From assembly GCA_943787465.1 (NCBI GenBank), contig CALSMN010000004.1, forward strand, positions 62,001-126,000: a stretch of DNA of 64,000 nucleotides. The letters are read 5' to 3'. The DNA is from an uncultured Bacteroidia bacterium. Its GTDB lineage: Bacteria; Bacteroidota; Bacteroidia; NS11-12g; UBA9320. Positions 38,064-46,336 of this stretch are shown here, one piece after another. Positions within the stretch are counted from its first letter, which is position 1; each line of letters starts with the position of its first letter. The position numbers and the translations under genes are program-made. The notes beneath the pieces are model-generated. The model made no database searches. It was not told the origin of the DNA and saw nothing but the letters and a program-made list of their open reading frames with translations.

Positions 38064-39358
38064 ATGACTTCACGCACATACCCCAACAACCACTTGCTGA
38101 ACGAGTAAGACCCCAAACTATTGAAGAATTAGTTGGACAGCAGCATTTGGTTGGCCTAAACAAGCCATTGCGAAAAGCGATAGAAGGAGGGACGATGTAT
38201 TCTTGTATATTCTGGGGACCACCTGGAGTAGGTAAAACAACATTAGCACAGATTATTTCCCATACCCTCCACACTCCCTTTTTTCAACTAAGTGCGATTA
38301 ATGCCGGAGTAAAAGATGTACGAGAAGCCATTGAAAAAGCAAAAAAAACTAAATTTTTAGGTAGTGGAGGAAGTGCTATTTTATTTATTGATGAGATACA
38401 TCGTTTCAACAAAAGTCAACAAGATGCTTTACTCGGTGCAGTAGAGCAAGGCGTGATCACCTTAATTGGAGCAACTACTGAGAACCCCAGTTTTGAGGTA
38501 AATGCTGCCTTACTCTCTCGATGTGAAGTTTTTGTACTTCAGCCTTTACAACTTGATGATTTAAAACAACTTGTGAAACAAGCGTGTTCCAAAGATAGTC
38601 TACTCCAATCCAAGGAAATCCACATCAAAGCATGGGATGCTTTAGTTAAAATTAGTGGTGGAGACGGACGAAAATTACTTAATGCTCTTGAAATCATTAT
38701 CCATTTTGATGGGGGACAACGTATCACGATTGACAACTCCTTGGTAGAGGAAGCTGTACAGCAACGTTTGGCCCATTTCGATAAAAATGGAGAACAGCAT
38801 TATGATATCATATCCGCATTTATCAAATCTATTCGAGGAAGTGATCCCAATGCAACTGTTTATTATTTAGCCCGAATGATTGCTGGCGGTGAAGACCCTA
38901 AATTTATTGCTAGACGTCTGATTATTGCGGCCAGTGAGGATATCGGAAATGCCAATCCCAATGCCCTTCTGTTAGCCAATCAATGCTTTAGTGCAGTAGC
39001 TAATGTGGGATATCCAGAATGTCGCATTATTTTATCCCAAACAGCCATTTATCTGGCCACTAGTCCCAAAAGCAATAGTGCATACTTAGCCATTAATCAA
39101 GCTCAGTCATTGGTCGAAAAAACAGGAGACCTACCGATACCTCTTAGCCTTCGCAATGCTCCTACTCAACTAATGAAAGATTTAAATTATGGGAAAGGGT
39201 ATCCCTATGCGCATGATTATCCCAATAATTTTGCTACACACGAATTTTTACCTGAAAAAATCGCAAATCAGGTCCTCTATACTCCTGGAGAAAATGCATT
39301 GGAAAATAAATCTCGAGATAGACTCAGAGCTTTGTGGAAGGATAAATATGGATATTAA
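38064..39358 (+). CDS. rarA: Replication-associated recombination protein RarA (5' end uncertain)
   Basis: An AAA+ ATPase of the RarA/MgsA/WRNIP1 family, acting at stalled forks. Walker [10 protein letters not shown], Walker [21 protein letters not shown] (sensor 1) and [21 protein letters not shown] (as [20 protein letters not shown]) near the C-terminus. The frame contains the expected N-terminus [22 protein letters not shown] but no ATG or GTG in frame before it; an in-frame TTG (38147) would cut this off. An ATG at 38064 is one base out of frame, and one more C in the run at 38081-38084 would join it ([14 protein letters not shown]). An ATT at 38060 is in frame. It shares TTAA as stop with the convergent gene. 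Confidence 0.85.
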
Positions 39359-40599
39359 TCCAAAAGAACCAATTGTACTTTTTCAATTTTTTGTTCGGCC
39401 GCAGCTAAAATTTTAATTTCAAACTGATCAATCACAAAAATTTCACCTTCCGAGGGTATTTCCTCTAGATTGGCTAGAATAAAACCACTGAGTGTTTCAT
39501 ATTCCCCTTCAGGAAAATTCAAATTGTATTTTTCATTGAGATAATCAATTTCAAGTTTGGCATTGAGTATAAGTTGGCCCCCATTTGTGATAATCTCATT
39601 TTCTTCCACTTCATCATGTTCATCCTCAATCTCTCCAAAAATTTCCTCCATAATATCCTCCACAGTGATAATCCCGGCTGTTCCCCCATACTCATCTACG
39701 ACCAGAGCGATACTTCGTTGTGACTTGGAAAACTCATTCAACATATCATTCGCACTTTTGGACTCATTGGTGATCAAAATTGGTAAAAGAATGGATTGAA
39801 TGCTATGTGGTTTTTTATGCAAATCCAAATGATGGACATAACCAATGATATGATCGATATTTTCCTTGTAAACTAAGATCTTGGAGTGTCGTGTTTCGAT
39901 AAAAAGTTTTTCTAATTCTTCTACCGAACTTTCAATATCAATGGCATTGATATCTGTTCGAGGTACAAGGCAATCTCTTACCTCTACATTGCCAAAATCC
40001 AATGCATTTTTTAGAATATCAGTATCTACCTCTGGCTCCTCACCATCCACCATTTTATGCGATGATTGGGAGATAAAGTGATCCAAATCTATTTTACTAA
40101 AAGCTGGCAATTGGTCTGAGATCTCCATTTTAAACAGTTTAGATAAAACAACATTACTTAGCCAAATTACGAGTTGTACAACTGGCCATAGCAATACATA
40201 AAATACCTGAAAGGGATATACTAGTACGCTTAAAATCCCGCTAGGATTTAATCGAAACATCGCTTTGGGAAGAAACTCAGCCGTAATCAGCACAATACCT
40301 GTTGAAATTATAGTGGCAAGAATCAAGGCTGGATATTGACCTAAGTATTCCAATTTGGGTCTAAAAATTTCTTCCATCGTCACCCCGTATACTACCAACG
40401 TTATATTGTTTCCCACTAAAATGGTACTGATAAATTTGGAAGGCGATTTGATATAATTGGAACATAATTTTGCCCAGTGTTTACCTTGATTGCTTTTGAG
40501 TTCAATTCGGAGTTTATTGACTGAAATAAATGCAATTTCTAAACCCGAAAAAAATGCAGATAAAACCAGCATTAAAATCACAAGCGTAATTGGAGCCAT
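39355..40599 (-). CDS. CNNM/CorC family membrane protein with CBS pair
   Basis: 414 residues. An N-terminal DUF21 membrane domain (about 1-150), two CBS domains (about 190-320: VRDCLVPRTDINAID, GTAGIITVEDIMEEIFGEIEDEHD as two pieces) and a C-terminal CorC/HlyC domain (YETLSGFILANLEEIPSEGE). Members move or sense Mg2+; the GldE gliding-associated protein of flavobacteria belongs to the same family. In Bacteroidota such genes often follow lptC, but here the gene stands alone. Confidence 0.85.
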   Translation of the reverse strand: MAPITLVILMLVLSAFFSGLEIAFISVNKLRIELKSNQGKHWAKLCSNYIKSPSKFISTILVGNNITLVVYGVTMEEIFRPKLEYLGQYPALILATIISTGIVLITAEFLPKAMFRLNPSGILSVLVYPFQVFYVLLWPVVQLVIWLSNVVLSKLFKMEISDQLPAFSKIDLDHFISQSSHKMVDGEEPEVDTDILKNALDFGNVEVRDCLVPRTDINAIDIESSVEELEKLFIETRHSKILVYKENIDHIIGYVHHLDLHKKPHSIQSILLPILITNESKSANDMLNEFSKSQRSIALVVDEYGGTAGIITVEDIMEEIFGEIEDEHDEVEENEIITNGGQLILNAKLEIDYLNEKYNLNFPEGEYETLSGFILANLEEIPSEGEIFVIDQFEIKILAAAEQKIEKVQLVLLD

Positions 40600-40697
40600 A
40601 AATTATTCCATACAAAAATACACGATATATCGATTTGGCAGACTATGAACCTCGCTTTGCGTCCCGATTATATTAATTTTGTTGAAAATAGATTATC

Positions 40698-41336
40698 ATG
40701 TGCCGCATTTATATTCGCCTTTCTGTCTTTTTTCTGCTCTCTGTTTTTTTATCGAGTTGTCAAGATCAAGATTGTGATTTTTGTGATGTAGAAACCCAAG
40801 AAGTACTCCAAATTTCTACCTCTTATGGAGATATCTATGTGAAACTCTTCGAGGAGACACCGCTACATCAACAAAATTTTGATAGTTTAGTGCGAGCTGG
40901 ATATTATGATTCAACTGAATTTCATCGGTGTGTAGATAATTTTGTCATTCAAGGGGGAAGCCCTACAAGTAAAGATGACAATCGAAATAATGATGGAAGT
41001 GGTGGCCCAGGTTATACTATCCCCGCTGAAATTGATACGAGTATTTACAAACATCACTTTGGCGCTTTGGCTGCTGCTCGATTGGGAAATATGACCAATC
41101 CTGAACGCCGTTCAAGTGGTTCTCAATTTTATATCGTTACAGATCCTGATGGGGCTTCATTTTTGGACAATGAATACACCGTCTTTGGTACTGTTTTGGC
41201 GGGGATGGATGTCGCCAAAATGATTGAAAAACAGCCAAAAAATGCAAACGGATTACCCAACGAGCGTATCCCAATGATCATTCGTTATGTATCCCTATCG
41301 CCTCAAGAATTGATTGATCGAGGTATTGTTTTGTAA
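40698..41336 (+). CDS. Cyclophilin-type peptidyl-prolyl isomerase lipoprotein
   Basis: 212 residues. A signal peptide with lipobox Cys21 (FLSSC), then the cyclophilin domain: STSYGDIYVKLFEETPLHQQNF (as STSYGDIYVKLF and ETPLHQQNF), FHRCVDNFVIQGG, SSGSQFYIVTD and YTVFGTVLAGMDV. It speeds proline isomerisation in exported proteins. The usual active-site Arg is in FHRC. An extra Cys-rich start (CQDQDCDFC) follows the lipobox. It is convergent with iscA, 21 bp apart. Confidence 0.92.
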   Translation: MCRIYIRLSVFFLLSVFLSSCQDQDCDFCDVETQEVLQISTSYGDIYVKLFEETPLHQQNFDSLVRAGYYDSTEFHRCVDNFVIQGGSPTSKDDNRNNDGSGGPGYTIPAEIDTSIYKHHFGALAAARLGNMTNPERRSSGSQFYIVTDPDGASFLDNEYTVFGTVLAGMDVAKMIEKQPKNANGLPNERIPMIIRYVSLSPQELIDRGIVL

Positions 41337-41357
41337 TGCAAAAACAAGGATAAAGAA

Positions 41358-41684
41358 TTATACCGAGAAACTCTCGCCACAACCGCAGGTACGATTGGCA
41401 TTGGGGTTATTGAACTGAAATCCTTTTCCATTCAATCCGTCCGTAAAATCGAGTTCGGTGCCACACAAATACAGAAAACTTTTCATATCACAAACTACCT
41501 TGTATCCGTTACTTTCGAAGATTTGATCTCCTTCTTGACTTTCATTATCAAAGTCCATTTTGTAGCTTAATCCCGAGCATCCGCCACCTACAACAGACAC
41601 CCGAATGAAATATTCATTATTCAAGCCCTCATTTTCCATAAGATTGTTGACTTGTTTTGCTGCTCTTTCAGAAACTGTTATCAT
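41358..41684 (-). CDS. iscA: IscA-type Fe-S assembly protein
   Basis: 108 residues of the A-type carrier family with the three ligand cysteines Cys36 (GGGCSGLS), Cys100 and Cys102 (TCGCGESF). It receives and passes on Fe-S clusters. It is the last gene of iscS-iscU-iscA, 20 bp after iscU. Whether it acts more like IscA or ErpA cannot be decided by sequence alone. Confidence 0.93.
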   Translation of the reverse strand: MITVSERAAKQVNNLMENEGLNNEYFIRVSVVGGGCSGLSYKMDFDNESQEGDQIFESNGYKVVCDMKSFLYLCGTELDFTDGLNGKGFQFNNPNANRTCGCGESFSV

Positions 41685-41704
41685 ATCTATTTAGAATATA
41701 GCGA

Positions 41705-42121
41705 TTAGTAGTGTTTTTTGGTATCCTCAATGGGTTCCAAGCCTTGTTTTTTACGGTAATCGTTGATCGCCATTTTAATGGCATCTTCTGCCAATACCGA
41801 ACAGTGAATCTTAACAGGAGGTAACGCCAATTCTTCCACGATTTCCATATTATCAATCTCCATCGCAGAGTCGACCGTTTTTCCCTTCAGCCATTCGGTA
41901 GCTAACGAAGAAGAGGCGATAGCTGATCCACACCCAAAGGTTTTGAATTTAGCATCTTTGATGATTCCCGTTGCATCGTCTACATCAATTTGTAAACGCA
42001 TTACATCCCCACATTCTGGGGCTCCCACTAAACCGGTGCCTACCGTTTTAGATTCTTTATCCAACGTTCCAATGTTTCTTGGGTTTTGGTAGTGGTCGAT
42101 TACTTTTTCTGAATATGCCAT
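41705..42121 (-). CDS. iscU: Fe-S cluster scaffold IscU
   Basis: 138 residues. Cluster ligands Cys37 (APECGD), Cys64 (FGCGSAIASS) and Cys107 (IHCSVLAEDAI), with Asp39 in the first motif. LPPVK at 100-104 is the recognition motif for the HscA chaperone in other bacteria, yet no hscA, hscB or fdx gene is in the window. It lies 28 bp after iscS. Confidence 0.96.
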   Translation of the reverse strand: MAYSEKVIDHYQNPRNIGTLDKESKTVGTGLVGAPECGDVMRLQIDVDDATGIIKDAKFKTFGCGSAIASSSLATEWLKGKTVDSAMEIDNMEIVEELALPPVKIHCSVLAEDAIKMAINDYRKKQGLEPIEDTKKHY

Positions 42122-42149
42122 ATCGTTTTATTAGTTTTAGTTCCTTGTT

Positions 42150-43361
42150 TTAATGTTCTGCCCATTCTATGGTTTTCAAATCGATGCCCTCTTGAAACAT
42201 TTCCCATAGCGGACTCATTTCTCTGAGTTTGTTAACAGCCGTTTTCACATGTTCTATCGCAAAATCTATTTCTTCGTCCGTCGTAAAACGTCCCAAACCA
42301 AACCGTAAAGAGGAATGAGCCAATTCATCGTCTAATCCTAATGATTTGAGCACATAACTGGGTTCTAGTGAGGCGCTGGTACAAGCACTTCCGCTGGATA
42401 CCGCAATATCTTTGGTGCCCATCATGAGTCCTTCCCCTTCTACAAATTTGAACGAAATATTGGCGACATGAGGAAGTCGATGAACTGTATTTCCATTCAC
42501 GTATGCTTCTTCGATGGTGAGTAATTCTTTTTCTAAACGGTCACGCATTGCGCTTAATCGAACGGCTTCATCTGCCATTTCATGCTGACATAATTCGCAG
42601 GCTTTTCCTAATCCTACGATGCCAGGCACATTGAGTGTTCCACTTCGCATTCCACGCTCGTGTCCGCCACCATCCATTTGAGATGTTACTTTAACTCTCG
42701 GATTTTTTCTACGTACATACAAGGCTCCCACACCTTTAGGTCCATACATTTTATGAGCGGTAAAACTCATCAAATCAATGCCATCTACTTGTACATCAAC
42801 GGGTATTTTGCCCACGGTTTGAGTAGCGTCCGTATGGAAGAGAATCCCATTTTTCTTGGCGATAGCAGAAATCGCTGGTATATCTTGAACTACTCCAATT
42901 TCATTGTTTCCATACATGATGGTAATGAGTATGGTTTTGTCCGTGATGGCTGCTTCAAGTTCCTGGAGGTTGATGAGTCCATCTTCGTTGGGAGATAAAT
43001 AAGTCACCTCTCCCCCCATTTTTTCTACTTTTTTGCAGGCATCCAATACGGCTTTATGCTCGGTAGTCACGGTAATGATGTGATTGCCTTGCGATCCATA
43101 CATCTCATACACCCCTTTGATAGCAAGGTTGTTGGCTTCTGTAGCCCCCGATGTGAAAATAATTTCTTTACTGGTACTGCCAATGAGATTAGCTACTTGC
43201 TCTCGAGCATAGTCTACTGCCTCTTCTGCACTCCAACCAAAGCTGTGATTTCTACTGGCCGCATTCCCAAATTTTTCATTAAAAAAAGGGAGCATTGCTT
43301 CCAAAACTCGGGGATCCATGGGAGTAGTCGCGTTGTTATCTAAGTATACAGGTAGATTCAT
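42150..43361 (-). CDS. iscS: Cysteine desulfurase IscS
   Basis: 403 residues, PLP enzyme that takes sulfur from cysteine for Fe-S clusters and tRNA thiolation. [12 protein letters not shown] at the start, [11 protein letters not shown], the PLP lysine in [25 protein letters not shown]-like text ([16 protein letters not shown]), and the mobile active-site loop [17 protein letters not shown] with the catalytic Cys. The operon starts here. No iscR regulator is upstream; instead there is the repeat-rich region. Confidence 0.96.
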   Translation of the reverse strand: MNLPVYLDNNATTPMDPRVLEAMLPFFNEKFGNAASRNHSFGWSAEEAVDYAREQVANLIGSTSKEIIFTSGATEANNLAIKGVYEMYGSQGNHIITVTTEHKAVLDACKKVEKMGGEVTYLSPNEDGLINLQELEAAITDKTILITIMYGNNEIGVVQDIPAISAIAKKNGILFHTDATQTVGKIPVDVQVDGIDLMSFTAHKMYGPKGVGALYVRRKNPRVKVTSQMDGGGHERGMRSGTLNVPGIVGLGKACELCQHEMADEAVRLSAMRDRLEKELLTIEEAYVNGNTVHRLPHVANISFKFVEGEGLMMGTKDIAVSSGSACTSASLEPSYVLKSLGLDDELAHSSLRFGLGRFTTDEEIDFAIEHVKTAVNKLREMSPLWEMFQEGIDLKTIEWAEH

Positions 43362-43397
43362 GCCGTGTTCTATTTTTATTTAGACTTATTCTAATTG

Positions 43398-43405
43398 CAA
43401 ATATA
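43398..43405 (-). promoter_or_regulatory. Putative -7 element for the isc operon
   Basis: Minus strand TATATTTG, an exact TAnnTTTG match, 36 bases before the iscS ATG. Confidence 0.5.
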
Positions 43406-43489
43406 ACATGTAGCATTGAAATATGTTTGATGTTTTTTCGGTCATCTTTTTTGGGGATTTCTTTCTATGCGATCACCCTCTCTTTGTCG

Positions 43490-43510
43490 GTGCTAACTTG
43501 TAGCTAACAC
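43490..43510 (+). repeat. Dispersed palindromic motif, copy 1
   Basis: Form GTGCYARC-N4-AGCTRRC. Related copies are at 45568-45592 (minus strand) and 46274-46294 (plus strand). All three lie in the gaps flanking the mce-permease pair. Confidence 0.55.
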
Positions 43511-43546
43511 TGTTTTGTTTGTAATAGAATTTTATGTATTTTATAT

Positions 43547-43758
43547 TATCTTTTTCCTAGATGAAAAAGAAACAAAAAATCAATTCAAAAAAATGCTTCT
43601 ACGCTCTCTTCCTTGATCCCTTTAAATCTTTTCAAAAGAACAATCCTGTGACATCTTTTGCTATGCAACGTTTCTCTTATCTATTTAGGTTGATTTTATA
43701 TTTTACTTTCACTGACATACTAATCACAGGATTAAATGATAAACACTTTTGAAGATTT
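43547..43758 (+). repeat. 212-bp direct repeat, copy 1
   Basis: Matches 45705-45916 at 210 of 212 positions by direct reading. It contains an inverted repeat: AATCCTGTGA at 43642-43651 and TCACAGGATT at 43724-43733. A 63-codon frame inside differs between copies only by two amino-acid-changing substitutions, so it is probably not a gene. Similarity continues weakly past the end (GCCCGCTTTTTTGAATG and TTTTTTGAATCAACT are in both). Confidence 0.93.
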
Positions 43759-44017
43759 AATAGGAATCAGGAATTCACTCCTTCGCATGCCCGCTTTTTT
43801 GAATGGCCCACCCGCCTGTTCTTCATCCATTTTTTTGATCCTACTTTTAGATGTATGTCTTTTTTTGAATCAACTAATCAAATGACCTGCCCGCTTGTTC
43901 TACGATAGTTCTTTTGATTGAGCTTGCGTGTTATAATAAAGTTCCTTTTTAAAAGGTCCTTTTGTGTCTGTTTTTTGTAATCCAACCCCCAACCACCTAA
44001 ACACCCAAACACCTAAT

Positions 44018-44046
44018 CCCCCAACTCCCCAAACCCCCTGCCTCCC
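44018..44046 (-). other. G-quadruplex-forming tract
   Basis: The minus strand has four G runs (3, 5, 4 and 5 long) with loops of 5, 3 and 4 bases. It is the core of a tract (about 43982-44046) whose plus strand has a single G and is dominated by C and A. It ends 18 bases before the mce promoter element. Confidence 0.7.
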
Positions 44047-44063
44047 ATCAAATCAAAAAAATA

Positions 44064-44071
44064 TACCTTTG
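44064..44071 (+). promoter_or_regulatory. Putative -7 element, 5 bases before mce
   Basis: TACCTTTG, then TAACG and the ATG at 44077. Exact consensus, leaderless geometry. Confidence 0.55.
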
Positions 44072-44076
44072 TAACG

Positions 44077-44487
44077 ATGCAAAAAATTGAACATATTGGG
44101 ATCGCTGTCAAAAATCTAGAAGAAAGCAATGCCCTTTTTGCTAAACTCCTCAATACCGTGCATTATAAAACAGAGGAAGTGCCGAGTGAAGGAGTCATTA
44201 CCTCTTTTTTTAAGGTGGGTGAGGTAAAAATAGAACTCCTGCAGGCAACTCAACCCGATAGTCCGATTTCTCGATTTATTGAAACGAAGGGAGAAGGCAT
44301 TCACCATATTGCCTTTGCGGTAGATGATGTAAATACCGAACTTGCTCGACTCCAAGCTGCTGGTTTTGAGGCTATACACGATACGCCCAAAGAAGGTGCT
44401 GATCAAAAAATTATCGCTTTTTTGCATCCTAAATCTACCCAACGTGTCTTAACCGAAATTTGCTCCGATTCACATGCTACAAAATAA
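44077..44487 (+). CDS. mce: Methylmalonyl-CoA epimerase
   Basis: 136 residues, vicinal-oxygen-chelate fold with two paired modules: KIEHIGIAVKNLEES (His6 metal ligand) and EGIHHIAFAVDDVN, with KIELLQATQPDSPI and a terminal TEIC Glu. It interconverts (S)- and (R)-methylmalonyl-CoA in propionate metabolism. It overlaps the permease gene by 14 bp. Mutase genes are not in the window. It lies between the two direct repeats. Confidence 0.93.
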   Translation: MQKIEHIGIAVKNLEESNALFAKLLNTVHYKTEEVPSEGVITSFFKVGEVKIELLQATQPDSPISRFIETKGEGIHHIAFAVDDVNTELARLQAAGFEAIHDTPKEGADQKIIAFLHPKSTQRVLTEICSDSHATK

Positions 44488-45568
44488 AACCATTCGACTC
44501 ATCTTGGGTATTTTAGGGATACTCGTTCTGGGATATATTCTTTGGAATGTTCGTTCTATCATTTACTATTTCTTTTTTGCAGCCATCATCGCTTTTATAG
44601 TGAGGCCCGTTATGCGATTGCTAGGTCGGATAACGTTCAAATCATGGGTGATCCCCAATTGGTTGAAATCCACGCTAGTTTTAACCCTCATTATCACTAT
44701 CATGTACGGATCGGTCAGTTTTATTATCCCAACGGTGATGCACCAGGCTCAAATCATATCCAAAATTGGCCAAGAAAACTTAATGGAACTGGTGAACATT
44801 CCCCTAGATTCCGTTTCTTCTTGGATGAAACAGGCTAATATTGACGAAAAAGAGGTGCAAGCCGTTTTGCAATCTAAAATATCGTCGGTATTTAGTATGG
44901 GTGATTTGGGTAACTATATTTCTAATTTTTTAACGACCATCACGCAATCTGTTCTGGCCCTGTTTTCCATTTTATTTATTACATTCTTTCTGCTTAAGGA
45001 TGGTAGCATTGTCGACAATGTGATTGAAAGTCTGACTCCCGATCCCTATGTTCAAAAGATCCAAACCATCTTGTTTGAAACCAAAAATCTACTTTCTCGG
45101 TATTTTATCGGGGTATTGATTCAGGTGATTGTTGTGGTTCTGATCATTACCTTTGGGCTTACCCTGTTGGGTGTGAAAAATGCCTTGCTGATAGGCTTGA
45201 TTGCGGGGGTGTTTAATATTATTCCCTATATAGGACCATTAATGGGTGCTGCATTGGGCATCCTCTTGGCCTTGACCTCCCAATTGGAAATTTCTCCAGA
45301 ATTACTGATAGAACGTTTCGTATTGACCGCTGCTATCCCATTTGTTGTGGCTCAAGTACTGGATAATTTTGTATTGCAACCGCTTATTTTTTCGAAGAGT
45401 GTAAAAGCGCATCCCCTTGAGATTTTTATGGTGATATTGGCCGCAGGCTCTCTAGGTGGAATTGTGGGTATGATTGTGGCTGTTCCCTCCTACTCGTTTA
45501 TTCGTATACTCGCTAAAGAGTTTTTCAATGGGTATAAGGTCGTGCAAGGTCTGACCAAAGATTTGTAG
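44474..45568 (+). CDS. AI-2E family transporter (PerM-like permease)
   Basis: 364 residues, seven or eight membrane helices in the AI-2E/PerM layout: N-terminal helices IRLILGILGILVLGYILW and SIIYYFFFAAIIAFIVRPVM, a central soluble segment (about 90-150), then ITFFLLKDG, VFNIIPYIGPLMGA and PLIFSKSVKAHPLEIF, all conserved in the family. Some members export the AI-2 signal, others are Na+/H+ antiporters, so the substrate is unknown. It is translated with mce through a 14-bp overlap. Confidence 0.9.
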   Translation: MLQNKTIRLILGILGILVLGYILWNVRSIIYYFFFAAIIAFIVRPVMRLLGRITFKSWVIPNWLKSTLVLTLIITIMYGSVSFIIPTVMHQAQIISKIGQENLMELVNIPLDSVSSWMKQANIDEKEVQAVLQSKISSVFSMGDLGNYISNFLTTITQSVLALFSILFITFFLLKDGSIVDNVIESLTPDPYVQKIQTILFETKNLLSRYFIGVLIQVIVVVLIITFGLTLLGVKNALLIGLIAGVFNIIPYIGPLMGAALGILLALTSQLEISPELLIERFVLTAAIPFVVAQVLDNFVLQPLIFSKSVKAHPLEIFMVILAAGSLGGIVGMIVAVPSYSFIRILAKEFFNGYKVVQGLTKDL

Positions 45569-45592
45569 AACCAGCTACAAGCTGGCACTAAC
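45568..45592 (-). repeat. Dispersed palindromic motif, copy 2
   Basis: Minus strand contains GTGCCAGC-TTGT-AGCTGG, sharing the layout of the copies at 43490 and 46274. It forms a 6-bp hairpin (CCAGCT with AGCTGG) and begins at the permease stop codon, so it may also act in termination. Confidence 0.55.
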
Positions 45593-45601
45593 ATTATACT
45601 C

Positions 45602-45638
45602 CATCAACGTCTCCTGACGATAGGAAGGGACGTTGATG
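45602..45638 (+). terminator. Hairpin after the mce-permease unit
   Basis: CATCAACGTC (45602-45611) pairs with GACGTTGATG (45629-45638) and has an inner TCCT/AGGA pairing. The sequence after it is only moderately T-rich, so termination is likely but not certain. Confidence 0.6.
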
Positions 45639-45704
45639 TTTCCTGAATCTTTATTTCTCTTTCATACTTTTTTGAAAAAATAGTACAAAAACTTAATTCT
45701 CTTC

Positions 45705-45916
45705 TATCTTTTTCCTAGATGAAAAAGAAACAAAAAATCAATTCAAAAAAATGCTTCTACGCTCTCTTCCTTGATCCCTTTAAATCTTTTCAAAAGAACA
45801 ATCCTGTGACATCTATTGCTATGCAACGTTTCTCTTATCTATTTAGGTTGATTTTATATTTTACTTTCACTGACATGCTAATCACAGGATTAAATGATAA
45901 ACACTTTTGAAGATTT
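45705..45916 (+). repeat. 212-bp direct repeat, copy 2
   Basis: Same orientation as 43547-43758, offset 2158 bp, two substitutions. The internal inverted repeat is kept (45800-45809 and 45882-45891). Confidence 0.93.
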
Positions 45917-46072
45917 TGTCGAACTGTTCATTCCACCCCTCCACGCCCGCTTTTTTGAATGACCCACCGCTTGATATATGATGACTTTTTTGAATCAACT
46001 TTTGAAATGACCTTATCCGATAGATGGGTACCTTGTCGGTGAAGTTTGGGTTTAAAAATGAATCCTGTCTGA

Positions 46073-46184
46073 ATTCGCCCAACAGGCGAATGAGTTTATT
46101 CATTTTACCAAACAAACCGTTTCAAGGTCAAATAGCGGATACAGTCTTGACCTTTTGTTTCTTTTGGGTCAAGCCAAAAGAAAC
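46073..46184. repeat. Cluster of three hairpins
   Basis: ATTCGCC/GGCGAAT (46073-46091), AAGGTCAA/TTGACCTT (46124-46154), and an 11-bp perfect stem GTTTCTTTTGG/CCAAAAGAAAC with a 6-base loop (46157-46184). The last resembles a repeat I remember from other Bacteroidota genomes; that recollection is not checked. Confidence 0.75.
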
Positions 46185-46270
46185 ATAGATAATGCCTTTT
46201 AATCTTTTTCTCTTGTATCCATTTTTAAAAAATTATTGTAATTCACCAACAAATAGACATGATGATGGGA

Positions 46271-46299
46271 GATAGTGCCAGCACTCAGCTAACACTATC
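46271..46299 (+). repeat. Hairpin with dispersed motif copy 3
   Basis: GATAGTG (46271-46277) pairs with CACTATC (46293-46299) and encloses GTGCCAGC-N4-AGCTAACAC, the third copy of the dispersed motif. It sits 26 bases before the next promoter element. Confidence 0.55.
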
Positions 46300-46324
46300 C
46301 ATTCTGCAAATACGTTTGAAGAAT

Positions 46325-46332
46325 TATCTTTG
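46325..46332 (+). promoter_or_regulatory. Putative -7 element, 4 bases before a GTG start
   Basis: TATCTTTG, then CATC and the GTG at 46337. Exact consensus match; it supports the GTG as the true start of the outer-membrane protein. Confidence 0.55.
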
Positions 46333-46336
46333 CATC

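Larger units (their letters stand above)
43362..44076. other. Repeat-rich intergenic region, left of mce
   Basis: 715 bp without a supported gene. It holds the isc promoter element, a copy of a dispersed palindrome at 43490-43510, the 212-bp repeat copy 1 with its diverged tail (to about 43905), and a C-rich tract at 43982-44046. Confidence 0.7.
45593..46336. other. Repeat- and hairpin-rich intergenic region, right of the permease
   Basis: About 740 bp without a supported gene. It holds the hairpin at 45602-45638, repeat copy 2, its diverged tail (to about 46015), four further hairpins between 46073 and 46299, and the promoter of the next gene. A frame from 46259 that would extend the next gene is unlikely because it precedes that promoter. 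Confidence 0.65.

Noticed and set aside
43561-43752. 63-codon open frame inside repeat copy 1 (also 45719-45910 in copy 2)
   Set aside because: The only two differences between the copies both change the amino acid, the frame has no family resemblance, and it spans the inverted repeat; it looks like a chance frame in a noncoding repeat.
46259-46336. Longer start for the outer-membrane barrel gene
   Set aside because: It would precede the TATCTTTG element and disturb the signal peptide; the GTG at 46337 fits both.
43362-46336. CRISPR array, tRNA or transposase in the repeat-rich gaps
   Set aside because: The repeats are only two long copies and scattered hairpins, with no regular spacer pattern, no cloverleaf-like sequence and no frame resembling a transposase.
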